A stretch of 56,876 bases of DNA from Bacteroidota bacterium. GTDB lineage: Bacteria > Bacteroidota > Bacteroidia > Cytophagales > Cyclobacteriaceae. The translations under genes were made by a program, and so were the position numbers. Positions 27,898 to 36,895 of the stretch are shown here, piece after piece (position 1 is the first letter of the stretch; each line of letters starts with the position of its first letter). The notes below the pieces were generated by a model. That model saw only the letters and a program-made list of their open reading frames with translations. It was not told where the DNA came from and ran no database searches. The stretch spans positions 1 to 56,876 of the forward strand of contig JAQCLE010000015.1 in assembly GCA_027592755.1 (NCBI GenBank). Reading direction: 5' to 3'.

Positions 27898-30192
27898 TTA
27901 ATTCTTACCAATTTTATACCCCATGATTACCCGAAGCACATAGTCGTCGCAGGTAACATATAATACAGTCTCATCCTCATTCAATGTACAGTTCGATGTT
28001 CTTTTATCTGTCTTAATCGTACCCAAATGTTTGCCTTCGGGCGAAAAGACCAGGACTCCATCTGGCCCCGTTGCAAATAGGATCCCTTCGCTGTTTATCG
28101 TCATCCCGTCAGGGGCCTGCTTACTAATACTCTTTTCCATTAGGGATGTACCATCGAAGAGGACTCGTTCATTGGCCACTTTTCCATCGACAGATAGATC
28201 AAAGGCCATCCATCTTGGTGGAGTGGAATTGGCAACATACAATGTTTTGTTGTCAGGGGACAGCGCAATGCCATTTGGGGTATTGAGTGATTTTGTCAAA
28301 AGATCCATTTTCCCATTAGCGGTTAATCGATAGACACCACGAAAACCCAATGTGGTATCTGACACCGAAGCTATATTTCTTCCGAATTGCGGATCGGTAA
28401 AATAAATGTTTCCAGCCTTATCGACGGTAAGATCATTGGGGCCATTGAGTCGTTTACCTTCAAACTGGTAAGCAAGTGTTTGAAAGGTCGGTATTGGTGA
28501 GGCATATCCTGATAGTAACCGTGCAACTTCCCGATCTCCTATCCTGCATAGAAGGAGTTTCCCATTATTATCAAGGGTCAGACCATTGCTGCCACGACTT
28601 AATCGCTCATCTGTTCCAGAATAGCCACTGTACCTAAGAAATGGGGCTACGCCTTTTCCGTCCTCCCATTTATAAATCATATTTCTCGGTATATCAGAAT
28701 AAAGCAACATTTGCTTTTCCGGAATCCAGACCGGCCCTTCAGTCCATTGGTGGCCTTCAGCAATTACCTCGATCTTGGTGTAGGGCGGAACTATCTTGTC
28801 AAAATCTGAATGATAACTCTCAAGGTATCCAATGGTACCGTACCTCCGAAGTGAATCCAGTATCCGGGCATAGCGGTCTTTTAGTTCAGACAACTCGCCG
28901 GGTTTAACTTTCAATGGGTTTTCCTCCAGTTTGTCATTCTCAACATCAAAAAATCTTCCATCGTCATACAATTTGTATCTCGTGCCTTTCACAAATACGC
29001 TTTTTGGGAAATTTTCTTTATCCCATCCCGGTCGGGAGTCATGATCAATATAAACCCAATCCTTCATGACATTCTTATTGCCATCTAACACTTTCATAAA
29101 ACTCTGTCCGTCAGTATAAAAGTCCGAGGGCATTGTCCTACCAATTGCTTCAAAAATGGTTGGGATAAAATCACTTGGTGAAATCATCTCTTGGGTGACC
29201 AAACCACTTTGGATTTTACCCTTCCAGTTCACAATTAATGGTATTCTTGTTCCTGCATCATTGGTTAATCCTTTACCACCCCAAACAGTCTTGTCTCCCA
29301 TTTTAGAAGACAATGACAGATGGGTACCATTGTCACTATAAAAAATTACGAGGGTATTCTCAGCAAGATTATTCTTTTCAAGATGATCTAAAATTTTACC
29401 AACCAGTTTATCAGCATACTCCACCATGTCGCCAAAGAATTTATTGTCCTGTTTGTGCCGCAGCGTCAAGTCATTCCACTCTTCACTATCTGGTGTTGGT
29501 AAAAAAGGAGGATGTGTTAGCGCCATTGGATAATAGATAAAAAAAGGCTCTCGTCTGTTTCTATTGACAAAATCAAGCAGGTAGTCTGTATAAATATCAG
29601 GACCATATTTTCCAGCCGTATTGTACAGGAAATTGCCGTTTTGATAAATTAGCGGATCAGCATATCGTGAACCTTTGTCTTCGGTGTGATCCGTATGCCA
29701 CATACTGTATTCATCAAAGCCTGAATCCTCCACCCGCATTCCAGAACCCCGTCGTAATTCTCCACCTGGGAATCCTGGAGGATCATAACTCTGCAATTGC
29801 CACTTGCCTACCATGCAGGTCACATAACCCTCCTCCTGCATTAAATGTCCAAATGTTTTTTCCTTTGGATCAAGTATCCCAAATGCTCTCCAGTTCCTGA
29901 AATTGTATTTGCCAGTCATGAGGCTCACTCGCGTGGGCGTACATAACGGATAAGCATAGGCGTGTTCGAAACGTATGCCATTTTCTGCCATTTTATCTAA
30001 AACCGGAGTCTTGTATGAAGTACCACCATAGCAGCCAACAGCTTCAGACCCCAGGTCGTCAGCCATGATCAAGATTACATTTGGAGGGCTGCCTTTTCTT
30101 TCAGTTTGGGAGAAAAGTTGCCCAAATGACGCATGAAGAAATGTCAGAAATAAGAGATATCGCAAATGGTTAGTAGAAGTGAGATAATTCAT
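27898..30192 (-). CDS. Exported sulfatase fused to SMP-30/gluconolactonase propeller
   Basis: A two-enzyme protein of 764 residues. The preferred ATG at 30192 leads into a signal peptide ending HASFGQLFSQ; the frame opens further upstream only with TTG. Residues 37 to about 450 are an S1 sulfatase: metal Asp45-Asp46 (MADDLG), formylglycine site Cys84-Thr-Pro-Thr-Arg88, VGKWQLQSY and FYSDNGTHLS. From about 470 to the end is a complete SMP-30 domain with all three metal-ligand motifs: TEGPVW, NGPNDLTV and APDGMTI. The C-terminal blade resembles the free lactonase at 39917. First gene of the eleven-gene run. Coupling desulfation to lactone opening in one exported chain is an inference from domain order. 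Confidence 0.85.
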   Translation of the reverse strand: MNYLTSTNHLRYLLFLTFLHASFGQLFSQTERKGSPPNVILIMADDLGSEAVGCYGGTSYKTPVLDKMAENGIRFEHAYAYPLCTPTRVSLMTGKYNFRNWRAFGILDPKEKTFGHLMQEEGYVTCMVGKWQLQSYDPPGFPGGELRRGSGMRVEDSGFDEYSMWHTDHTEDKGSRYADPLIYQNGNFLYNTAGKYGPDIYTDYLLDFVNRNRREPFFIYYPMALTHPPFLPTPDSEEWNDLTLRHKQDNKFFGDMVEYADKLVGKILDHLEKNNLAENTLVIFYSDNGTHLSLSSKMGDKTVWGGKGLTNDAGTRIPLIVNWKGKIQSGLVTQEMISPSDFIPTIFEAIGRTMPSDFYTDGQSFMKVLDGNKNVMKDWVYIDHDSRPGWDKENFPKSVFVKGTRYKLYDDGRFFDVENDKLEENPLKVKPGELSELKDRYARILDSLRRYGTIGYLESYHSDFDKIVPPYTKIEVIAEGHQWTEGPVWIPEKQMLLYSDIPRNMIYKWEDGKGVAPFLRYSGYSGTDERLSRGSNGLTLDNNGKLLLCRIGDREVARLLSGYASPIPTFQTLAYQFEGKRLNGPNDLTVDKAGNIYFTDPQFGRNIASVSDTTLGFRGVYRLTANGKMDLLTKSLNTPNGIALSPDNKTLYVANSTPPRWMAFDLSVDGKVANERVLFDGTSLMEKSISKQAPDGMTINSEGILFATGPDGVLVFSPEGKHLGTIKTDKRTSNCTLNEDETVLYVTCDDYVLRVIMGYKIGKN

Positions 30193-30231
30193 TATTTGGT
30201 AAGAATTGGTTTTTATAATACTGCTAATTAA

Positions 30232-30263
30232 CAAAAGAATAGAAACAAGACACTATTTGCAAA
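30232..30263 (-). promoter_or_regulatory. Candidate promoter of the long minus-strand operon
   Basis: On the minus strand TTTG (30260-30263) is followed after 20 bases by TTCTTTTG (30232-30239), one mismatch from the Bacteroidota -7 consensus TAnnTTTG. It lies about 40 bases before the ATG of the sulfatase-lactonase gene. Confidence 0.35.
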
Positions 30264-30342
30264 ATCATTGGTCTCATAAATCATTGATGCATTAGGCCGA
30301 AATGAAAAAATTAACCTGATTTGTTAACTGAATTGAAATTGC

Positions 30343-31343
30343 ATGGCAAGACTGATTCTCCTAATGACTTTACTGGCAATTACCGGTTGTGAGAATTCTA
30401 CTCCAATAAATCATGTAAAAAGTGAATCCAAAGCTACAGAAATCGAGCCCGACCGAGCGACAAAAGAGATGATTGTAAAGGTTCGACAAGCTGTTTCAAC
30501 CATTGACGTAGCGACTGTTCCATATATACTAAATAGAAAAAAGGCTGACTTACTTATCAAAGAATACAAACTGCTTCAGGTTTTCAGCGAACCACTTTTT
30601 CGTTTAGTTATGGTCTGGAGTTAATGAAGAGTGGAAGAACCGAAGAAGCGATCACCATGCTCAACCAAGTAATGAAGGAAACAAATGCTCTAGAAGCTAT
30701 TGATATTGATTTTATTGTTGGCAATCTTGGTTTAAACTACAAGTTTAAAGCGTCAACAGATAAGCCATTCATGGTTTATGCAAATGACTTCGATACCAAT
30801 GGAACCAACGATGTATTCCTTGCCAAGTATTATAAAGACAACATTGTGCCGATCAGAGGTAAAGAATGCTCAACTGAGCAATTACCTGGTCTTCAAAGCA
30901 AATTCAAAACTTACAATGACTTTGCATATGCAGATATAAATCAGATCATAGGACGAAATATTACGGATGCACTTAAATACGAAGCTCATATTTTTGAGAC
31001 CATCTTATTGAAAAATGATAACGGTAATCTGTCAGTTGAACCACTTCCAATTGAAGCTCAATTTTCTACAGTAAATGGAATTATCGTACATGATTTTGAT
31101 GCTGATGGTTTGAATGATATTTTGTTAGCGGGTAACAAATTTGATGTTGAAATTGAAACTACTCCTGCCGATGCTTCTCCGGGGTATTTGTTCTCAGGTC
31201 AAACTGACAGCCACTTTGAAGCAGTAAATCCATGGGAAAGTGGCTTTTCCGTCCCCGAAAATGTTAAGGACATTCAACTCATCAAAATGAAATCAAATTC
31301 CAATGTTGGCGTGCTAGTGGCGGTTAATAACGGAAAACTATAG
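30343..31343 (+). pseudogene. Remnant of CRTAC1/FG-GAP repeat lipoprotein (internal deletion plus frameshift)
   Basis: A lipoprotein signal ending AITGC starts a helical, TPR-like segment. The frame breaks near 30596-30600: adding one T to the run CTTTTTCG would rejoin it to the next frame and give a continuous FSYGLELMKSGRTEEA. That frame then jumps within a few residues to what is normally the far C-terminal part of CRTAC1-like proteins: GNLGLNYKFKAS, YANDFDTNGTNDVFLA, PIRGKECSTEQLP, FSTVNGIIVHDFDADGLND. Intact relatives run to about 1,000 residues or more; the FG-GAP and ASPIC core is absent here. The end at TAG (NNGKL) may also be premature. This is a deletion derivative, probably not functional. 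Confidence 0.7.
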
Positions 31344-31374
31344 TATTTTGCCTCCATAACTGTGCAATAACTAA

Positions 31375-32622
31375 ATGAAAAGGAAATTACTATCAATTTT
31401 ATATGCTATTGGACCCGGGATATTTTGTATCGGATACACTGTAGGTACCGGCAGCGTAACATCCATGGCCAAAGCCGGAAGCGCCTATGGATCACAACTA
31501 CTCTGGGTATTGGCGATTAGCTGCCTTTTCTCGTGGGCGCTGATGGAGGCCTACGGCCGGTATGCCGTAGTTACTGGTCGTACAGCGATCAATAGCTTTA
31601 AAACCGAATTCAAATACGGAAAACTTATGGCCATCCTGGTGGTTGTTGGTGTGGTACTCGGGCAGATGAACTCACTTTCGGGTATTGTCGGACTTACTTC
31701 CAATGCCATTTATGAGATCATTCGATTGTTTATTCCTTCACTCAACCCGGAAAATTACTGGATGATATTAGGAATTGCCGTAGCGATGCTCATTATTCTG
31801 TATGGTTTATTGATAACCGGTAGTATCTCGTTCTTCGAAAAAATACTCGTATTTTTTGTGACCATCATGGGGATTTCCTTCCTGGTATCCATGTTCATGG
31901 TAATGCCATCAGCCGCTGCAATTGCTGCGGGGTTTATTCCTTCAATACCCCAAACCGAAGGAGGCACATTGCTTGTGGCCGCTTTTGTGGGCACTACAAT
32001 GGCCGGACCAACATTCATTGTCAGACCATTACTGATGAAGGGGAAGAATTGGGGAATGGATAATATAAAAGATCAATCGAGGGATTCCCTGGTATCAGCT
32101 ACCTTACTTTTTGTTATCAGTGGATCGGTTATGATCACATCAATGGGAGCACTTTATTACAATGGGCTTACGATCGAAAGGGTAATTGATATGGTACAAA
32201 CTCTGGAGCCGGTAGCTGGAAAATTTGCTGTAGCGCTATTCATGGTTGGAGCGCTGAGTGCTGGTATATCATCAGTATTCCCCATTTTGATGGTGGCTCC
32301 CTTGCTCATCGCTGACTACAAAGACGGATCGCTTGATACCTCTTCTCAACTTTTCAAAATACTAACCGCTGTTGCCTGCGTTATCGGGCTTTCAATCCCA
32401 ATCATGGGAGCGAATCCAATTGTTGCTCAAATAGCATCCCAGGTTGCCAATGTTTTCATTCTCCCATTAATCATATTTGGTATAATATACCTGATCAATA
32501 GCAAGCAAAGAATGGGAGACCATCGAGCAGGTATGGGATTAAACATTATATTAGCCATGGCTCTGATATTTGCCTGCATTATTTCCTGGGTAGGATTTAA
32601 CGCGTTACTTCAATTCATCTAA
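31375..32622 (+). CDS. Nramp-family membrane protein lacking the canonical metal ligands
   Basis: Eleven-helix inner-membrane protein of 415 residues with the Nramp (LeuT-type) fold. Helix 1 starts GPGIFCIGY as in Mn/Fe transporters, but the metal-binding DPGN is replaced by GTGS at 24-27. In helix 6 the MPH motif is replaced by MAGPTFIVRP. Divalent-metal transport is therefore doubtful. The gene lies 53 bases upstream of a DgoD-like dehydratase and shares its strand, so it may import an organic compound connected to that pathway. No function can be assigned from sequence alone. A start at 31375 gives a compact N-terminus as in the family. Confidence 0.75.
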   Translation: MKRKLLSILYAIGPGIFCIGYTVGTGSVTSMAKAGSAYGSQLLWVLAISCLFSWALMEAYGRYAVVTGRTAINSFKTEFKYGKLMAILVVVGVVLGQMNSLSGIVGLTSNAIYEIIRLFIPSLNPENYWMILGIAVAMLIILYGLLITGSISFFEKILVFFVTIMGISFLVSMFMVMPSAAAIAAGFIPSIPQTEGGTLLVAAFVGTTMAGPTFIVRPLLMKGKNWGMDNIKDQSRDSLVSATLLFVISGSVMITSMGALYYNGLTIERVIDMVQTLEPVAGKFAVALFMVGALSAGISSVFPILMVAPLLIADYKDGSLDTSSQLFKILTAVACVIGLSIPIMGANPIVAQIASQVANVFILPLIIFGIIYLINSKQRMGDHRAGMGLNIILAMALIFACIISWVGFNALLQFI

Positions 32623-32675
32623 ATAAGTAAATGACTTTGCATTAATATTCATTAATAAACTATGACAATTAAACC

Positions 32676-33902
32676 ATGATTAACGAAAAAAACACAACCT
32701 CAAGGAGGCGATTCTTCAAAAATTCCTTAGCTACTGCTGTAGCGGGTACAGCTGGTCTCTATGGCCTTAAAGGTGCAGTTCCGGTCAAACCATTCGATAG
32801 CCCAATCAATCCAAATGACAAGATAAAGGTCACCAAACTTGAGACTTTTGTATTGAAAAATTCCTGGGTCTTCGTAAAGATTTCTACCGATGCTGGTATC
32901 ACCGGATGGGGCGAGATGCTAAAAGATGACGCCAAAGCCTGCGCAGCTGGGGCAATGGAAGTTGGTGACTACCTTATTGGAGAAGATCCCCGCCCGGTGG
33001 TGAAACATTGGCAAGCGATCCACCGTGGTGCATTCTATCGTGGTGGACCAATAAAAACTGCTATCTCTTCCGGAATCGACCAGGCCTTATGGGACATTGC
33101 AGGTAAGTGCTATGGCGTGCCTGTTTATAAACTTTTCGGCGGTCCCACGCGTGACAAAGCGTTTGTCTATGGTACTCCTGATGCAAAAACAGGTGTCAAA
33201 GCAATGAAGGTGGGTCCCCAAGCCTCTCGCCAGGCTTTCAAATATACTGAGGGTTCGAAATTTGTTGGTGAAGTAGTGGAGCGTTTTGCGGCGTTGAAGG
33301 CACAGTATCCAGGTGTTGATATCGGCATAGACTTTCATGGTGCTGTTCAACCTACAACCGCTAGTCTCCTCATAAAAGCACTTGAACCACATGATCCCTG
33401 GTTCTATGAAGAAATTGTACAGGCATTGAACGTGGATGTGATGGCCGATCTTGCTAAGAAAACACATATTCCTTTAGCTACGGGAGAGCGTATTTTCACC
33501 AAGTGGGGTTTCAGGGAAATTCTCGAAAAAGGAGCCGCAATGATACTTCAACCTGATGTTAATTATGCAGGTGGTATTACCGAATTGAAAATTATTGCCG
33601 GAATGGCGGAAGCTTATTATGCGCCTATAGCTCCCCATAATCCTAACGGACCATGTTCCCTGGCAGCAAGCTTACAAATCGCAGCATGCGTTCCAAATTT
33701 TATGGTTCAGGAACGTGGTGATCGGGAACACGAGCTTCTTGCCGAACCTTTGCCACCTGTAAGAGACGGATATCGCCCTATTCCAACTGGACCAGGACTT
33801 GGTATTACCATCGATGAAAATAAGCTCATGGATGAGGTCGGAGAACCTATGGAATACGGACCCCGATATGATCCGGATGATAACTCCGTTGTTGACTGGT
33901 AA
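32676..33902 (+). CDS. DgoD-like D-galactonate-type dehydratase with Tat signal
   Basis: Enolase-superfamily dehydratase of 408 residues that clearly aligns with E. coli DgoD from residue 50 on (WVFVKISTDAGITGWGE, GAFYRGGPI, SGIDQALWDIAGK). Catalytic and metal residues are kept: Asp219 and His221 (DFHG), Glu245 (YEEI), Glu271 (TGER) and His321 (APHNPNGP). Unlike DgoD, it has an N-terminal SRRRFFKN twin-arginine motif (9-16) with a short hydrophobic region, so export is predicted. It would turn an aldonate (galactonate or a relative) into the 2-keto-3-deoxy acid, outside the cytoplasm. The segment after residue 173 (KAMKVGPQASRQ) replaces the usual FKLN strand, which may alter specificity. Confidence 0.85.
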   Translation: MINEKNTTSRRRFFKNSLATAVAGTAGLYGLKGAVPVKPFDSPINPNDKIKVTKLETFVLKNSWVFVKISTDAGITGWGEMLKDDAKACAAGAMEVGDYLIGEDPRPVVKHWQAIHRGAFYRGGPIKTAISSGIDQALWDIAGKCYGVPVYKLFGGPTRDKAFVYGTPDAKTGVKAMKVGPQASRQAFKYTEGSKFVGEVVERFAALKAQYPGVDIGIDFHGAVQPTTASLLIKALEPHDPWFYEEIVQALNVDVMADLAKKTHIPLATGERIFTKWGFREILEKGAAMILQPDVNYAGGITELKIIAGMAEAYYAPIAPHNPNGPCSLAASLQIAACVPNFMVQERGDREHELLAEPLPPVRDGYRPIPTGPGLGITIDENKLMDEVGEPMEYGPRYDPDDNSVVDW

Positions 33903-33917
33903 TTCTTCTTTCGGGTA

Positions 33918-33949
33918 GTGTTGTCTTTTGATCATTCAAAAGACAACAC
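33918..33949 (+). promoter_or_regulatory. Intercistronic stem-loop
   Basis: Perfect 14-base arms (GTGTTGTCTTTTGA and its complement) with a 4-base loop TCAT. It sits between the dehydratase stop and the oxidase start. No U-tract follows, so it is not a standard terminator; it could stabilise mRNA ends or set relative expression. The 11 bases to the oxidase ATG after it leave room for translation initiation. Confidence 0.6.
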
Positions 33950-33968
33950 CTCCTAAATTATCCATAAC

Positions 33969-36839
33969 ATGGCTGATTTTTTCTTTGATTTAAAGGACAA
34001 AATATCCGGTGAGGTACTTCAGGATGAATATACACTTGGTATGTATTCAACCGATGCCAGTATCTATCAGATAAAGCCAAGGGCGGTTGTATTTCCTAAA
34101 AATGAGGAAGATGTAAAAGCAGCGATTCAGGTAGCTAGGGAAAATGGAATCACCATCCTACCACGAGGTGCTGGCACAAGCCTGGCCGGACAAACGGTAG
34201 GGCGTTCTATTGTACTTGATTTTTCCAAGTATATGAATCAGGTCCTGGAGGTGAACGAAAAAAAAAGATGGGTGCGGGTTCAACCAGGCATGCCAAGAGA
34301 CGACCTGAATGCGGTTTTAGCGCAATATGGTTTACACTTTGCTCCCGATCCGGCTACCAGCAGCCGTGCCAATGTTGGAGGTATGGTGGGCAACAATTCC
34401 TCAGGTACCAAAAGTATCATCTACGGAAAAACGGTCGATCACATACTGGAGGTAAAAGCGTTATTGGCTGATGGAACCATCATTCATCTTAACGAAAAGT
34501 CACCATCTGAAATGGACAAGATCATCGCCAGCAATGATCGGGAAGGAGAAATCTATAAGACATTCAAGGAAATAGTCGATGACAATAAAGAGGAAATAAG
34601 AGCGCGTTACCCGAAAGTCATGAGGCGGGTAGGTGGATACAATCTTGATGAATTTATCGGCGTTGATAGTTGGAATTTAAGCAAAATTGTATGTGGCAGT
34701 GAGGGGACACTGGCAGTTTCACTTGAATTGAAACTAAATCTTGAGCCCTTGCCGAAGCACAAATCGGTTTGTGTAGTGCATTATGCTAAACTGTTGGAGG
34801 CAATACAGGCGGTTGAAACCATGTTGCAATTTAATCCATCGGCCGTTGAGATTCTCGATCACGTAGTCATCGGCCTGAGCCGTGAAAATCTCATAACCAA
34901 ACGGCATTGCCATTTTATTGAGGGGAATCCCGCAGCCATTCTAATTGTTGAATTCTACGGTGATACCCAGCAGGATGTGATGCAAAGGGCAGAGGCCATG
35001 ATTGCTGATCAGAAAGCTCATAATTTCGGATATACCTATCCCCTGTTTCCGGAAGGATCTGATTATGAAGATGTATGGGTGGTACGTAAAAAAGGTTTGG
35101 GCCTTATGTTGGGCTTGAAAGGTGATAAGAAACCGCTACCCTTTATTGAGGATGCCGGAATACCCTCGCAGCATCTCCCGGAGTATATTGATAGAGTTCT
35201 GAAGATTTGTAAAAAACATGGAACTGAAGTCGCCATGTATGCCCACGCAAGCGTTGGTGTGATACATGTGAGGCCAATTCTTGACTTGAGGCAGGCCGAA
35301 GATATTGAACGATTAAAGAATATCTCTGAAGAAACTTTCCAATTGGTGATGGAATACGGAGGGTCATGGTGTGGTGAACATGGCGATGGCCTGGTGAGAA
35401 GTGCTTTTAACAAGCGATTTTTCGGAGACCAGATTTACAATGCCCTTCTCGATGTTAAAAAACTTTTTGATCCGGAAAACTTAATGAATCCCGGAAAAAT
35501 TCTGGAGGCACAAACGATTGAACATAACCTTCGATATGGTGTCGATTACAAGGACCAGGAAATAAATCCGGAATTTAAATACAGAGTGGAAGAAGGATTT
35601 GAAGCATCCGTACACATGTGTTCAGGAGTTGGTGAGTGCCGAAAGATGCTAGGTGGAACCATGTGCCCTAGCTTCAAAGCTACCCGTGAAGAAGAACATT
35701 CTACGCGAGGTCGGGCAAATGCCCTGCGTATGGCCATGTCCAATCAATTAGGAAAAGATGGACTCGCCAGTGAAAGACTTCACGAAGTGATGGATTTATG
35801 CCTATCCTGTAAAGCATGTAAGTCAGAGTGTCCAAGTAATGTGGACATGGCAAAAATGAAAAGCGACACGCTACAAATGTATTATGATAAACATGGTGTA
35901 TCTTTTCGAGATAAGCTTATTCGGGATTCATCCAAAGCGGCAAAAAGTATAGCGGGGTGGAAAGCAGGAATCGTAAATACCATCCAACGAAGTGCTTTTT
36001 TCAAAACTTTGCTGGAAGCTACGGCCAAATTTGACAAGAGAAGAACACTGCCAGCGTTTGCCCCTGAGCCATTTTACAAGTGGTTTGAAAAAAATGTAAA
36101 CGGTTCTAACAAAGGGGATAAAAAAGTGGTGCTTTTTGCAGATACGTACATCAATTTTCATGAACCTGAAGTTGGTATTTCGGCTTACGAATTATTGAGG
36201 TCATGTGGATATGAAGTCATTTTGGCGAATGTAGGTTGCTGCCAAAGGCCAAAGATTTCACATGGATTTTTGCGGGATGCAAAAAAAGAAGGCACTAAAA
36301 CTGCTTTGGGATTGAAACCTTATTTGGATGAAGGGCTGAAAGTAGTCGTTTGTGAACCAAGTTGTGCCTCAGGGTTGAATGATGACTTACCGGATCTGAT
36401 TGAAGACAAAGAACTGGCAGACCAACTGAAAGATAGTGTGATGATGATTGATGTATTTCTGGCTAATGAAGTTATTTCTGGGAACATCAATGTAGCATTT
36501 ACATCAACTGTTGGTGATGTAGCAGTACATGGCCACTGCCATCAGAAAGCGCTCTATGGTACAAGTTCAATGAAAGCCATTTATGACAAGACCGCCAACA
36601 AGTCCGAGGAAATTCCTTCCGGTTGTTGCGGAATGGCTGGTTCATTTGGCTATGAAAAAGAACACTACGAATTGTCTAAGAAAATTGGGGAATCAGTTCT
36701 GTTTCCCGCAGTTGAAAAATATCGACACGATAAAACGATTGTAGCTTGTGGTTTCAGCTGTCGACATCAAATCGAACATTTTACGGGGGTGAAAGCAAAA
36801 CATTGGGTACAAACTGTAAGGGCCAATGAAAAAGTATAG
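33969..36839 (+). CDS. FAD/4Fe-4S 2-hydroxyacid dehydrogenase (YdiJ/GlcD-GlcF type)
   Basis: Large cytoplasmic flavoprotein of 956 residues combining an FAD-linked oxidase and an iron-sulfur oxidoreductase. FAD-binding motifs ILPRGAGTSLAGQ and FAPDPATSSRANVGGMVGNN are near residues 60-140. The C-terminal oxidase part with YAHASVGVIHVRP and GGSWCGEHGDGLVRS follows. Cluster cysteines are in CSGVGECRKM (about 550) and CLSCKACKSECP (about 611). Two CCG-type motifs (GCCQRPK, SGCCGMAGSFGYE) close the protein. Relatives oxidise D-lactate, glycolate or D-2-hydroxyglutarate. With malate synthase next, glycolate to glyoxylate is the likely reaction. Confidence 0.85.
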   Translation: MADFFFDLKDKISGEVLQDEYTLGMYSTDASIYQIKPRAVVFPKNEEDVKAAIQVARENGITILPRGAGTSLAGQTVGRSIVLDFSKYMNQVLEVNEKKRWVRVQPGMPRDDLNAVLAQYGLHFAPDPATSSRANVGGMVGNNSSGTKSIIYGKTVDHILEVKALLADGTIIHLNEKSPSEMDKIIASNDREGEIYKTFKEIVDDNKEEIRARYPKVMRRVGGYNLDEFIGVDSWNLSKIVCGSEGTLAVSLELKLNLEPLPKHKSVCVVHYAKLLEAIQAVETMLQFNPSAVEILDHVVIGLSRENLITKRHCHFIEGNPAAILIVEFYGDTQQDVMQRAEAMIADQKAHNFGYTYPLFPEGSDYEDVWVVRKKGLGLMLGLKGDKKPLPFIEDAGIPSQHLPEYIDRVLKICKKHGTEVAMYAHASVGVIHVRPILDLRQAEDIERLKNISEETFQLVMEYGGSWCGEHGDGLVRSAFNKRFFGDQIYNALLDVKKLFDPENLMNPGKILEAQTIEHNLRYGVDYKDQEINPEFKYRVEEGFEASVHMCSGVGECRKMLGGTMCPSFKATREEEHSTRGRANALRMAMSNQLGKDGLASERLHEVMDLCLSCKACKSECPSNVDMAKMKSDTLQMYYDKHGVSFRDKLIRDSSKAAKSIAGWKAGIVNTIQRSAFFKTLLEATAKFDKRRTLPAFAPEPFYKWFEKNVNGSNKGDKKVVLFADTYINFHEPEVGISAYELLRSCGYEVILANVGCCQRPKISHGFLRDAKKEGTKTALGLKPYLDEGLKVVVCEPSCASGLNDDLPDLIEDKELADQLKDSVMMIDVFLANEVISGNINVAFTSTVGDVAVHGHCHQKALYGTSSMKAIYDKTANKSEEIPSGCCGMAGSFGYEKEHYELSKKIGESVLFPAVEKYRHDKTIVACGFSCRHQIEHFTGVKAKHWVQTVRANEKV

Positions 36840-36895
36840 GGTCCGTAAATGACCTGTTTTATACTGTGTTAATCTTGTATAATTTATAAAAAGAA

